A stretch of 64,000 nt of DNA from Hirudinaria manillensis (lineage: Eukaryota > Annelida > Clitellata > Hirudinida > Hirudinidae). Below are positions 26,139 through 38,182 of the stretch, piece by piece; the stretch's first letter is position 1; the number at the start of each line of letters is the position of its first letter. The position numbers and the translations under genes were made by a program. The notes beneath the pieces are model-generated. The model had not been told where the DNA came from. It worked only from the letters and a program-made list of their open reading frames with translations, and did no database searches. The stretch lies in NCBI GenBank assembly GCA_034509925.1, contig CM067528.1:2701001-2765000 (forward strand), in the 5' to 3' direction.

Positions 26139-27921
26139 AACTCAACGGATCCAATTTAAAAATTAAAAATTGAGATTCAGATTTCAATACATCTGCACCA
26201 GCACGACGCTATTTTCCAAATAGATAGTGGTTTCTTCCGTTAAGAATTTAATTTAATTCCCGATGAGCAGGCTTTTCAGTGAAGAAATAAGTTTTTGCTG
26301 TGCTGTCGTAATCAGTAACTGATTGCAGAAGCTTCTAAATCAATCTGCTCAACGAAACTTGGACATTCAACAACAATGCAAATATTATTAGAGTTTTAAC
26401 TTAGTAAATTAAGTCGTGAAATCACAAGTAACGAAATCCCGATACTTTAAACAAGGTTTCAATCAAACACAACCACGGACAACAGTACAAGAAAAACCTG
26501 CTAATAGAATGTAAACTAAAAATTGTTATGAAAAGTTAGAAATGATCTCAATTTAAAAAAATTGTGTAACGATTGAATGAAATGATTAAGTTATGATTTG
26601 CATAAAAAATATTTATTTTTATGTAATTTCTAATTACAACTTGTAAGTGCTAATCTAAGTAGATCCGACGTTTTTATCATTTGAATCCTGCCCCAGAATT
26701 TAAGGTTATTTTAGTAAACGTAGTCTCCATTGACATCACCATTATCATTCCCAAATGTTTTAAAATATCTTCTTGAAAATGAAGTGCTCACTTAAATGCT
26801 GCCCACCGTCCAGGGATATCTCTTCTCCATCGCGAATCCATTATTGAAGAACACCAGTCCCCAAAAAGGGACACACAAATATAATAGGCCTTAGCAAAGT
26901 AATTAGCTTATTGAATTATTTAATAACTTCTTCGTATTTGTAACATTCCCAACCTTAATTCCCCATTTGAGAGATGCAGGAGACTGACAGGTTTAATAAT
27001 AAATTTAACACCTAGGCAGTCCAAAAACCTTTTTTAGTTTTTCATTAATAGTTGAGAGGATGATTATCCATTGAGTAGGGCAAAGACCCCTTCCCTAATT
27101 ACATCCCTGGTAACAATGCAAGAACCGGCCATGGACGATCACGGACTGTACATTTTGTTATTCTGAAGATGTGTGAGTTTAACCTCTCGTGTCTGAATTA
27201 CCAGAACATAAAAATTATGGAGATGAAGTGATTGAGGCTTACTTATAATAACTACCTATGTAGCTTGAGGGAAAACTTAAAAAAATTAAAGCAGTTCCTA
27301 GAAACTATCAATAGTGCATCATCAACACTAACATACTCACCCATACCATATAGAAATGGTAACAAAGCAAAGTGACAAACACTCTCACATTGTCAAAGTT
27401 GTATATTTGGAATATTTTATATTATTATATGCCATTCCTTGACTGATCTACACATGTTATCCAACTAAAACTCAAAAAGAAAAAATAACATCTTGTTCTC
27501 AAAACACAGATCAGACTTCATTGCAAAACTTCATAACTCTGACAAAATTCAAAAAATAATTTTTGCTGAAAATGAATTGGCCATTAATATATACTTAAAC
27601 CCATTGTGATTGTTTACTAAAACTGCAGAGGTTTCAATTCTGTGCAAATACTTTCTAAACACAGCACAAAAAATTCTAAACAATTGCCACCTAAAAACAC
27701 AAATCAAAAAAGCACACTGTAACATATGATCACATAGACTTAAAGCCTAATAGAATACGGAATAAATTAGTCTCTGAATGCAGCATTTCTCAATACAAAA
27801 ATCAGTAATCAATATCATTTCAGATACAAAGCAATTGTTATCTCAAGCAGATATTAAATAACTGGAATTCTGTCTTGGAGTACTGAAAAAAACTCATAAA
27901 CGATCTCATGTTTGATTACGT
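26139..27921. other. Spacer / possible long 3' UTR of the SMIM15-like gene
   Basis: No coding exon is recognised over 1.8 kb. The sequence is A/T-rich but unusually free of simple repeats for this window. Part of it may be the 3' UTR of the small membrane-protein gene to the right, which reads leftward; a minus-strand AATAAA-like site is present near 26611. Confidence 0.45.
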
Positions 27922-28179
27922 TCAACTGTTCACCATAATTTCTTTCTGATGCATTTCCCGTATTTGAGATTGTAGTCGAATTTCGTTTACTTTTTCTAAG
28001 ATTTTCTCTAAATTGTGTCTGTGTTCTTGGGCCTTATTCTTGATCTTAATCTCCAGTTTGAGAGTAAAGAACAAAGATGCTACAAAGCACGGGCTAACCA
28101 TTACTAATACAAGTAAAAGAAAGAAAGACGGGTGCCCGGAAGCATAGGCGACGAGATTTTCAATCCAAAACTCGGACAT
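27922..28179 (-). CDS. Small integral membrane protein, SMIM15-like
   Basis: An 85-aa single-exon protein. A short N-terminus with Trp5 is followed by a hydrophobic segment (about residues 18-40, FFLLLVLVMVSPCFVASLFF), a charged turn and a Lys/Glu/Gln-rich amphipathic helix to the C-terminus. This matches SMIM15 in size, in the AY..xHP entry to the membrane, in the SPCFVAS segment (human TPLFLAS) and in the KL..KI exit. SMIM15 is a conserved protein of unknown role. The match is by remembered pattern only, so the symbol is withheld. PDAP1 lies upstream on the same strand, its stop codon 407 bp away. Confidence 0.65.
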   Translation of the reverse strand: MSEFWIENLVAYASGHPSFFLLLVLVMVSPCFVASLFFTLKLEIKIKNKAQEHRHNLEKILEKVNEIRLQSQIREMHQKEIMVNS

Positions 28180-28586
28180 TTTTAACCCGAATCAGAGATA
28201 CTACATGATCTACGAAGAACTCCAAGGTATCGCCTCCTTCGTAAATATGTTCGACTAATAAAAGTAGACTCCGACTTCAATAGCTAACTAAAAGTAGTAA
28301 AAGTAAAAAACTATTAAACAATGTTCAGCATCTTTCTGAATGTTGTTAGGAAAACTATTAAATATTCTCAACACGTCATTCGCCTAACTATTTTAATCTT
28401 AATTTCGTTACCAAACCCCATTTCGCTTACCCAACCTCACCAAGCCCCAGCTCCCCTCTCCCTCTGAACTTAGAGCGTATACACCAACATTCAACCGAAT
28501 AACAAATTAAGAAAGTCTATTATTATTATCAAGCCATGTAACTATCTTCAACACAAAAAGTACAATTTGTTGTAAATTAACTAAGT

Positions 28587-29927
28587 TCAATGCTGACTCT
28601 TCACTTTCTTCTCCAGCAATCGCTGCTCAGCCACTGAAACAACAAAATAAGCTCATGAAATTCTCATTGAAAACTCTAAACTCCTTAAGAGGGATTACCT
28701 TTTTTCTCCTCTTCTCGTTTCTTTGCAGCATCTTCCCTCTGTTTACGAATCAGAGCAAGTCTTGCCAGGTCAGCTCGAGCTTCTTCTGTCTTTCCAGCCT
28801 CGTGGAGCTTTTGGTATCTCTCTTTGGACTGCTGCTTTTCCAGCTCCTCCCTGTGAACAAATCATTTGTTAATTACCAGTGTACCATTACCAAGATGATC
28901 CAAAGATGATAATACCTTTCTCTTCTGGTCATGGAAGGTTTTGCTATTTCCGCATCCAATTCAGTCACTTTTTTGGCCTTTTGCTTGATTCTGTTGGGAT
29001 TTTCAACTTCAATGAGATGAGAGATGCCTTTTGGCTTGTCTGCCTGTTACATTTACACAAGGAAATTTAAAACATGTGAAATTTCAAAGCTCCACAACAG
29101 GCCAGCAAGTTTCAATGTGGCAAACAATTCCAGAAAAATTAAAATTTTTGCACCTCCTCTTCATCACTTGATTCCTCCTCACTTTCATTGGAATCCTCAT
29201 GTTCATGTTCAGCTACTTGGGGCTTAGAGGCAGCTTCATCCTTTTCATCTTCACCTCCAGATTCTTCACTTTCAAGTCCTTGCCTTGCCTGAAAAAAAGA
29301 GTTTTATTTAGTTGCCCAAAGGAGATTTCAATAGAATTTCTTAAAGACCAACCCTCCATTCCTTCTCTTTCCTTGTCTTTTCTGCTTCACGTTCGAGGTC
29401 TAATTCGTTAGTGAAGCAACGATGGCCCCCTTTGTGTGACTTCTTTTTCCCTAAATTAAAGCTCATTTGTCAACTCAAGCCACATTATTTTGACGCAGTC
29501 ACAAAAATTGAAGTCATGTTTTTAATGTCAAATTTAGGGATAAAATTTGTGATGCTCATTACCTAAATGAGATGACAATTATGTCGTCATTCACCATTCA
29601 ATAACATGGAAGAAGGTACCATGTACACTAATTTTGTGCCTTTTCATTATCAAATTTTTGATTAGCACGCAAATGCCTTACAGACATCAGAGGCTGTACC
29701 ATGCAAACCCCGAAATCTATAAATGAGTTTTAATCTGAAATTTTGTCTCATTTCATCAATTAATCGTTTCGATAAAGGCATTTCTCTGCCATTGCATCAC
29801 TATACAAAGCCAATAATAAAACGAAAACAAGTTACACATAATATCACAGACGCAAGAATTCAGGCATGGTTTAATTATAGATTTTAAATTCGATTAATAA
29901 TCATTTAAAAAAACCACCTCTCGGCAT
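28587..29927 (-). CDS. PDAP1: 28 kDa heat- and acid-stable phosphoprotein (PDGFA-associated protein 1), 6 exons
   Basis: Exons in transcript order: 29927-29918, 29450-29353, 29288-29154, 29043-28916, 28850-28699, 28633-28587; product 189 aa (human 181). The first coding exon is only 10 nt (ATG CCG AGA G) and joins in phase to give [14 protein letters not shown], close to the family start MPKGGRKGGHKG. The middle is Glu/Ser-rich (EEESSDEEE), followed by the hallmark [13 protein letters not shown] (human GVEGLIDIENPNR), KKVTELD, and the helical block [31 protein letters not shown]. It is a cytoplasmic, highly charged, mostly helical phosphoprotein with a proposed PDGF-binding or RNA-associated role that remains poorly defined. 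The gene is flanked by other minus-strand genes. Confidence 0.93.
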
Positions 29928-30995
29928 AATTTAGACTGAAAAACGAGGCGCCCGAAACCACCAGAAAACCAGAAACCAGCTCACGTTAATACAACGACAA
30001 AACAGACCCTTGAGAAAGACCCACAATTTCCATAACCAAAATATTAAAGATAAGATAAATCTAAATAAATCCCTTTTAATATATCGTTTATATTATTTAT
30101 TATTGTTCTGCATTTTTCTATATTTCTTTAGAAATTTGAATATCTATTGCACGGAGAGTAAATGTCGTCAATTCGTTCAGATCTATATAGTGTTGCCATT
30201 TTTCATAGGGGCTTTATATGAACCACGGAAAAGTGATTAGCTTTTTCAGCTTCTAATGTAGAATTAATTTCTCCTACTTTTTGCATCAACCCTCAAAACC
30301 ATCGAAGCATGATAAACTTCTGAATAAAGGGCATTTTGGAACTTGTGTTAATTTAGCAAATAAATAAAGACTAAAAACTGAAATTGCCATTGCAATAAAC
30401 CCTGTAACTACTTGGACAGATGCAATTATACTCCTGATCGACAAAACCCAGTGATAAATGTATGTATATCAACTACTGATGTCAGCGGACAGCAAGTCTA
30501 TGTACACTTTTAAATACTCGTAAATGAACCAATCTTTGACTATGAAGTATGATTATATGGCTGATGCTTCAGCTTTCTATTACACTAATATATTTTGTTT
30601 ACCTTTATTCAGGCCAATCAAATCAATGTCTGCTGATTTGGTACAAAACAAATTATTCTCCATGTGAGTGTCATTGCTTTCAGAAACCATGCCCAGTAAA
30701 CTTAACTAGAATATCTTTTCATATTTTGAGCTATTCTCTAAAAATTGCCCTTCAGATATTCTAGATCACATTTTGCTGATGGTGCCATAAATCCATACTT
30801 TGGACAGCTTGCCATGGAATCATAATATTCTTGGTTCTCAAATCAAATCTAAAGATGCTTCTGAGTTTTAATGAACATAACTCATCCCGGCAAGATTAAA
30901 ATCTGAGTAAAGCTCTGGTGTGCAAAGGTTGTTAGAAAAACAGAAAACAAGTTAGAGAGTAGTTTTTCAATTGATGTCCCTTCTCCCAAATGGCC
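29928..30995. other. Spacer between PDAP1 and CISD2
   Basis: No coding exon is recognised. It should hold the PDAP1 promoter and the CISD2 3' UTR. A minus-strand AATAAA at 30604-30609 lies about 390 bp past the CISD2 stop. Confidence 0.5.
30604..30609 (-). terminator. Candidate polyadenylation signal of CISD2
   Basis: AATAAA on the minus strand about 390 bp beyond the CISD2 stop codon. Confidence 0.35.
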
Positions 30996-31581
30996 TTACT
31001 GAGTGACCTTGTGCCTCACCACGAGAGGTCCAACATTGTCGTTGTTGTCCTTATTGTGGGCATTGTGGCTACCATCACAGAGTGGAAACTAAAAATCAAA
31101 AATGTTTACAAAATGGCTCATGAACATTCCAATGATGTAAATCAGCCTGATACCTTTTTGGATTTCCAGCATCTGCAATACGAAACTTTTTCCTGAGTGA
31201 TGTCCTCTATGTCGACAAAATCAACGACTTTGTCAACATCTTGCTTAACGGTAAAATTAATTTTACATGTTTCAGCACAACATCCCTTCTGCAACTTCGC
31301 AATGGCCAGATTGTACAACGAATACGATATTAAGGACACGCCTCCAGAGAAGATAAGAAGCTCGAACCATTCGCGGGCTGAAAATAAATTAGGAAACGAT
31401 TCAACTTGCCGAAACCTTGACTGACATTAAGCGGAATGAAGTAATTCAAAGACCTTGAAAAATGTGAAAAACTCGTTAACATACCGTTTAGGTCTGCAAA
31501 ACCAAGAAATGACTCCGGAATAGGCAGAGTTTCAAAAAAAGTTGGCACGGTCCTTTTAAAAAAATGCGATATAAGCTCCAT
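30996..31581 (-). CDS. CISD2: CDGSH iron-sulfur domain protein 2 (NAF-1-like), 3 exons
   Basis: Exons in transcript order: 31581-31485, 31377-31154, 31088-30996; product 137 aa (human CISD2 135). The N-terminus carries the CISD2-type [13 protein letters not shown], followed by a membrane anchor at about 38-58. The C-terminal domain binds a redox-active 2Fe-2S cluster through three Cys and one His: Cys100, Cys102, Cys111 and His115, in [16 protein letters not shown], each one residue from the human positions. The end, NDNVGPLVV, is also typical. CISD2 sits in the ER and mitochondrial outer membranes and acts in Ca2+ and iron homeostasis and autophagy. The real start is the ATG at 31579-31581. 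It is head-to-head with the RhoGAP gene. Confidence 0.95.
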
Positions 31582-32000
31582 GTTTCCCAACGATCTTTGA
31601 ACAACAGACTTCAGAGTACCTGTTAGGAAAACTGGCCTCCTGACTTAAAGTGGCACTTTTTATTTTTTTATTACAAAAAAAAAACTAAATTGTATACAAA
31701 AGCTTTGACGAAACCTTTATTGATTTTTTGTTAACAATACTATTTACAATCAATGTTAAACTTGTTAAAAATATTTTATATGATAAATTAGATTAAATTT
31801 ATCACATTGAAAAGTACTTTATCAAATTATAAATTTGATTTTAACTTAGTTGACTTTCCATTACCGCCGTTTTTAATTAGAAAAAGTGTCAACCAATCGT
31901 ATGTGGAAGCGAAAGTTGACTAAGTTCAAAATATACAATAGGTTATTGTTGTTAGAACTTTTAATTGAATTTGCGGCATCCTTTTTATTGGGTTTAAATA
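31582..32000. promoter_or_regulatory. Shared divergent promoter region, CISD2 / ARHGAP11A-like
   Basis: The two start codons face away from each other across 419 bp. The region contains a CCAAT box (31893-31897) and, 27 bp on, a minus-strand TTTGAA (31925-31930), a spacing that recalls the CHR/CCAAT layout of cell-cycle promoters. No TATA box is evident near either start. Bidirectional control is an inference from spacing. Confidence 0.45.
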
Positions 32001-35000
32001 ATGAAATACATTCAATGTTCTGAGTATTTCGAATACATTCGGACTCTTATTGCTCGGGATATTTTGCGATTTGGATTGGCCTCAGATAAACCATCTAAAA
32101 AGAGTTCATCAAAAATAAAAAAGTCTAAAAGCAAAGAAGATTCCCTTGTAAGTTGCCATTTGCAACATAATCGATCCAAATACAATCAAAAATCACTAAA
32201 CTAACATCAGATTAACATTGTAGAATGTTGCTTGTAATGCAGTATTTGGAAATTCGCTTAGTTCGCTGCCAAAGGTGTTTGTTGAAGGCTATGGATATGT
32301 GCCAAGGTTGAATCTTTTGAATTTCAATTTGTTGCATATATCAATAGCATAAAATCCATTCTAAAGCTTTGAATTAATATGATACCAATAGTGATTGGGT
32401 TAGATGTCAGAAACTTTGGAGTGAACATTATTATTTACTTTGAATGTACAATTAAAAGATTTCTTGTGGATTGCCTGACTGTGCTTGATAAGCACTTGGA
32501 TGTTGAAGGCTTGTTCAGGAAGGCAGGGTCATTGGCAAGGCAGAGAGAATTTAAAGTGAGTTTACCATTGAACTGTTTTACCAAGCTATTTACTGATTTA
32601 GTTGGTGCATGACTTAATGCTTGCGAAAGCATTACCATGCCTCACTATATGTATGCGATATATTGTTTATCTGCTAATTTCTACTATTATCATATAGTAA
32701 ATAAAGATGAGTCAACCAGAATAATTGCTCAATTGATTGAAATCACTTCTCTGCCTTTTTCCAGGAACGAGTGGATGCTGGGGAGAGTGTAGACGATTCT
32801 TGCGGACCCCTCGACATTTGTTGTCTCATTAAACAGCTTTTCAGAGAGCTTCCAAATCCACTGATGACCTTTGAACTTCACAGTACATTCCTGAACTGCT
32901 TTGTTCATTTCAAAGAAGATAAAGAGAGATGCATTTCTGTCATTCTAAATTTATGTCTCCTACTTCCTCAACAAAATTTGTCCACATTGATGTACTTCAT
33001 GGCATTTCTGTCAAACATGGCTGCTCACTCAGAGTCAAACAAAATGGATGCCTACAACATCTCCATTTGCCTTGCACCGAATCTTCTCTATTCAAAAGAT
33101 ATCAGGAACAAAAAGGCAAATTTAATCATAGCAACTCCATCAAAGCAAAAGTCACCTGACCTGGATTATGCTCTTTCACTGGGAACCGAAGCCACGATCC
33201 AGGTGGAGACGGACATCATTCGTCTGCTCATCGAAAACGCCGGCAGGATCGGGGAGGTCACGGAGTCCATGTACAACCGGGCCACGGCATTCGCTTCTTC
33301 CATGTCCTCCCTGACCACGGACGCAGAAGGACAGGAAGTCGGATGCTGCGAAAAGAAGATACTGAGGAAGCGAGGGAGTGGATCGTTGCAAGGTTGTTGT
33401 TGTTTTTGTTTTTTAGAGTATTTGTTTTGCTTATTTTCCTGGAGCTCATGTTGTGGCTGCGTCTGTGTTTCTGTTTGTAATGTTGGGATCTTCTGACGTT
33501 AATGAATTGCTTTGTAATGCTTGCTTATTATGGAATAGAAGGCTTTGATCGTCGTAAAGATTCGTTCTGGCAACCGCTCGTTACGAGCTGTTCTTTATAA
33601 TGTCTAAGAAGGTGATTGTTGTTTTTCAACTGTCAACAAAGGTTTAGTTTCAAATCTCGGTACGAGCTTCACTCGCTGGCTGAGCAACAGAAGCAGCATT
33701 CACGACACCAGCGCCAACAACGGTGAGAGGTCGAGCATCGCTTCCGTCGAGGATTCTGCACGTCGGGATGCGTCGTGCGACGTCGAATCTGACTATCGTC
33801 GATGTAACGTAGAGGAAATGATGGCTCAAATATCCAAGATGACACACACTCCAAAGATTATGAAAGGTAACAACAGACTTGTCAAGAGGAAAGCCGAGGA
33901 GGATTGTTGCACCCCCGTTCTGGGATTTTCCGCTACAAAGAGGTCTGTGACTTCATTCCACGTCGCCGGCGACGAGGGGTTTCGTTATTTTATTTTGCTG
34001 AATAATTTGAATTATCAGGTGATTCAATATTAATCAGTTTGGTTCATTTAAATTTAATGGATTTTGAAATTTCTAAAAAAGAAATTCTGAATTTGATCCA
34101 TGAAAATGATTTTGTTCAGGAAAGCTTTGATGCAATCACTGCCCCATAAGAGCATTTATGGCTTAAAGCCATTGTCAGGACATCTGAAGAAAGGTCTCTT
34201 TGATCTGCTCTTGATCTGATGTTTTCCATTGTTGTACTTTTATCTATTGTTATGCTTATTAGTAGTACATAGGTGCCTAGGTAATGTTGAAATAAAACTT
34301 TGTAAATAATTACATCATTGTTTGTTTGGCAGACGATGCTGCCACTCCCACAGGCATCTCCGACTTCAATTCAGAAACTGCAACCGGGAACCGTTCCTTC
34401 AACGTAAATGCCGAACCAGGAACTAAGCTGAGGAGGTGCGATCGATCAATCAATCAATCAATCAATAACAACAATAATGCTGAATCAACAATCTACAATT
34501 GTTTCTGCTATCATTCATTCTCTCTTTCTGTCTTCTATTTTTTAGGATCGTTTCCATGAAGAAGACCAATGGATTCTCCCCGAAGTCATCGAAGCAGAAT
34601 GTCCGCATGAAGTTCAAAGGACTCTTGAGGAGACTGAGTGGAAAGAAGGAGCGAAAAGTTGAGGTTTTGATTTTTTTTTATTTTGATTTTTTATGTCGTT
34701 ATTTTATTTATTCTGTCAGTAGTCTTGTTGTCATCTTTGCCATTTATTTAGTGTGGTCTTTTCACAACATTCAGTTCTATGATGACATTTTTAGCTACGA
34801 TAACGTTTTTATTATTACATTTAGTTATTAATTCTAAAGATTTAAATTAGTTTGAAATTATTTATTTTTAAATGTTCAGATTAGGAAATCTTCAAAAAAC
34901 GAAGTAAATGAGAGCATAGGCTCAAAAAACACTTCGTTGTTTGGCTGTTCCAAGAAACAAGAGCCTGCAGCCTCCAGGATAAGACCGCTGCTCGGTCCGT

Positions 35001-37011
35001 TTCTGCTGCCGGAGGATGAACTGGACTCGTTGATATTCGGTGAAGTTGGAGATCATTTTGATTTCTCCAACATCAGAGGCTACACTCCGCCATCGATTTG
35101 CGACAAGCAACTCCTCCTGGGAGGATTGCCAGATGGTGAAGATTGCAGGGATCTCAAGAGGATCAGGGAGCAGAGAGACACGGAGGGATTGCTTAACATC
35201 TGCAATAAATTAACGAGAGGCTACGACGAGGTTTCTTCTTCGCCGGGCAAAGTCGAAAACGTCAAACTCCCCGAAGAAGAGTCCGAAACGTTTCGTCCCG
35301 AAGGATCGAGGAAGTTTGTCGGGGAAACTTCGTTGGCGGAGGAGAATCCCGCGGACACGAGCGGCATCCTTTTGAGGCGGGGGAGGCCGAACACGGTGAA
35401 AAATGGATTGAGAGCTCACTCTCTTCATAAGAAAAACGTGCCTTATGATTTGGAGAAACTTGCTAACGGGGAATTTCCACAAAAGATGAACATTCTGGAG
35501 ACGAGTCCCATCTTTTCTGGTAATTCCAAGTTCAGGAATGTCAAAGATGAAGACGAATCGAGTGCCTGTAACTCTGAGGATGACAGATACCTGGACGAGA
35601 CCGCCGTTAGAGTCCTCGACGTGGCATTCACAGAGGAAGATCTGCAGTCCATCAGCTGCGAATCGGAGGTGTCAGAGGAACATATGATGATGGAAGTCCA
35701 TGATGTAGAAACATTATCTCCAAAGGATTCTCACCCGTCGACAGGGGATTTAAACGATTTTGATCCGCCAGAAAATGAGGTCGAAGCCGTCAAACTTAAA
35801 GGAAATTCTTCTTTTGGGAATTACAGAAACTCCTCCAACGATTGCATTCCAATAGACGAATGCCAGAATCAATTCCCTTCGGGATCCGATGCAATGGAAT
35901 GGAGCTCTGATCACGCTGGCAAGAGTCGGCATCTTCTCTCGGATGCATCAGACAATAGTGACACCCTCCGGCCCTCTGATTCTCAAATCTTTCGGTCGGA
36001 TGTTTCCGAGGTCGGGGAGGTTTCGAAGCATTCTGACTCGATCGCCTCGAAAATCAATGCACAAATCAGAAGGCCCAGCTTTATGCTGACGACCGACGTT
36101 CAGAATCTCATTTCGAGATCTGGGAAAAGTGTCGACAGATACAACTTGCAACCAGAGGAAGAGTACTTGAAGTCGTCAATTGCCTATAAATCCATCCAAG
36201 AGTGTCTCAGACTCCCAGACGAAGAATCTTTGAGCTTTAAAGTATCGATGCCAAAGAAAGACGAGGAATCCATGCAGTCCAAAAAGGTGATTTATTTGGC
36301 AAGGTTCAGTGTTATTAAGCTCGGTCTATGGTTTAATTAATCTGCTTTAAATCCTACCAGTCTGTCTTAAAAATAATTTTAATGGCATTTAGAGGTTTTT
36401 CTTAGGAAAAAATTATAACTGCAATTAAATTGTTTGCCCCATCGTTAATCACGTAAAGGGAATTCTTTACACTTCAGGTTGCAAGGCTTCCCATCTCGAG
36501 TGCATTTAACGTCACAGCATTTGGCGAAAGGAATTCAACCGGGATGACACGACCGGAACACCATCCCGGCGAAAGTTCGATATCCTCCGAAAATTCAAAA
36601 GAGAACACGGTCTTCCATTTACCGCCGATGGTCCCCTGCAAACCGCAGAAGTCACAAGAGCCTCCCTTGGTTGCTCGGCAGGCCAGGGACGAAGCCGCGG
36701 TCCTCAGAAGACTGCACGAACCGAACGAGGCCGCGCCGAAAGCCGCGACGCGAATATCTCGGCCGAAGATGAGGGAACCCCTCGTAGCCTCGAGAGTCGC
36801 AAAGTACCTGGCGACGGTGCAAGAATCTTCCTCCTCCTCCTTGACCAGGATCTCGTCTCCAAGGTCGTTGAAGTCCCCCGTGAAAAGCCTCAAAAGGTTA
36901 CAGCAGGCCACTTCCCCGAAGCCGCTCAAAACCCTCGGCGGGGTCCAAGCGCGGAGGTCGCCCGTGAAACCGAAAGACGTCTGTGCCATCAAGTTTGACC
37001 TCGATGTCTGA
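32001..37011 (+). CDS. ARHGAP11A: Rho GTPase-activating protein, ARHGAP11A-like, 10 exons
   Basis: Exons: 32001-32147, 32224-32306, 32459-32555, 32765-33392, 33642-33942, 34120-34193, 34333-34435, 34546-34663, 34880-36286, 36478-37011; phase holds throughout, giving 1163 aa (human about 1023). Residues 57-275 form a RhoGAP domain: FGNSLSSLP, then VEGLFRKAGS with the arginine finger at Arg97, LIKQLFRELPNPL, and NKMDAYNISICLAPNLL. The long C-terminus is basic and Ser-rich, as in ARHGAP11A, with a GFSATKRK basic motif formed across the exon 5-6 junction (human GFSSKKRK). ARHGAP11A acts on RhoA in dividing cells. The 1407-nt ninth exon is acidic and Ser-rich; the last exon is Arg/Pro-rich. Stop TGA at 37009-37011. 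The family call rests on the GAP domain and TP/KRK region; the tail is poorly conserved. Confidence 0.88.
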
Positions 37012-38182
37012 GAACGTTTGTCCTCGGCTCGTCCGAATCCATCCTATCATGTTCCAGTCCGAACAGAATTCGAGTATTTTGCAGAGCGTAGGCCAACGTC
37101 GCCCCCCGGAGTTTTAGTGCGCTCGACTTGTTTCATAGACATGCCACTTTTTAAAGTTTCTTCTTTTTCTTCTTTGAACGTTTTGAGTGATGAGCAGCTG
37201 ATGTTTAATTAACCTTTGGTTCGTTTGTGATCTCATTTGCATCTCTTATTCACCTCAGCTCAAGTTTTAACATTTTTTGTGGACATGTTCGTCATCGTTG
37301 TTCGATGCAATGATAATTCGTCTTGTATTATAAACGTTCGAAACCCAGCGCGCGCATCTGTTCCCCGTCCGTCTTCTAACCCTTTCTTTTGTATCGTAAG
37401 CGAGAATAGGGACGTACCTCATGGCCTTGCATACCCAACTTGAACACGATTTCCACAAGAACACGTTCGACCTCGTATTGCGAGTCGTTACATCGGCCAT
37501 GGTGAAAATTGGTAAAAATTTGCGAGAATTTCAGCTGACCAATTACGAAAATAGCTGGCGTCGGCTGCTGATGCAGAAATAAAGTAGTAAAAGAATGATT
37601 GAATAAACGTACGTATGTATGAATGAATGAATGAATGAATGAATGAATGAATGAATGAATGAATGAATGAATGAATGAATGAATGAATGAATTGATGGGT
37701 GGGTGACTGGATCTATACATGGGAAAATCTCAGGTTGGTGCAATAACTGAAGATCAATTATATTGGTTCGTAAGTCTACCCGATGCTGCACGATCACTGA
37801 TGTAAAAACAGTTAAGCCTTGATGCCCGTAAGATTGTTTTGTTTTTGTTTTTTGCGCGATGCGATGCTCTGAAAATTTAGAGGTGCAGGCGGCAATAATC
37901 GACAAAATACGTCCAAAAAATGCTTTGACGACGACTACGTTAAGCGAGACACGACGACAGATCATATTCTTTTGCCTACGCTAAGGTGACGACGAGCCGG
38001 CAGTCTCGCTGGGGTCCTCATTGTCCTCTGGGGTTGGGTGGGTGTATGGGGGAGTGGGTGAGGAGTTTATCAACTGAACACAACAAGATTGTTTTGCACT
38101 TATGAAACAAATCGTTCTCAAAAGCTTCTGAATGCTTTTTTTGGCGCCGGGACGCGCATTCCATCTGCCCACCGAGAATAGT
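37012..38182. other. Tail-to-tail spacer between the RhoGAP gene and APP
   Basis: Contains both 3' UTRs. Plus-strand AATAAA sites at 37578-37583 and 37602-37607 may end the RhoGAP transcript. A GAAT microsatellite occupies 37621-37690. No coding exon is recognised. Confidence 0.5.
37621..37690. repeat. GAAT microsatellite (about 18 units)
   Basis: Pure GAAT tetranucleotides; the minus-strand reading HSFIHSFI is an artefact of the repeat. Confidence 0.92.
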
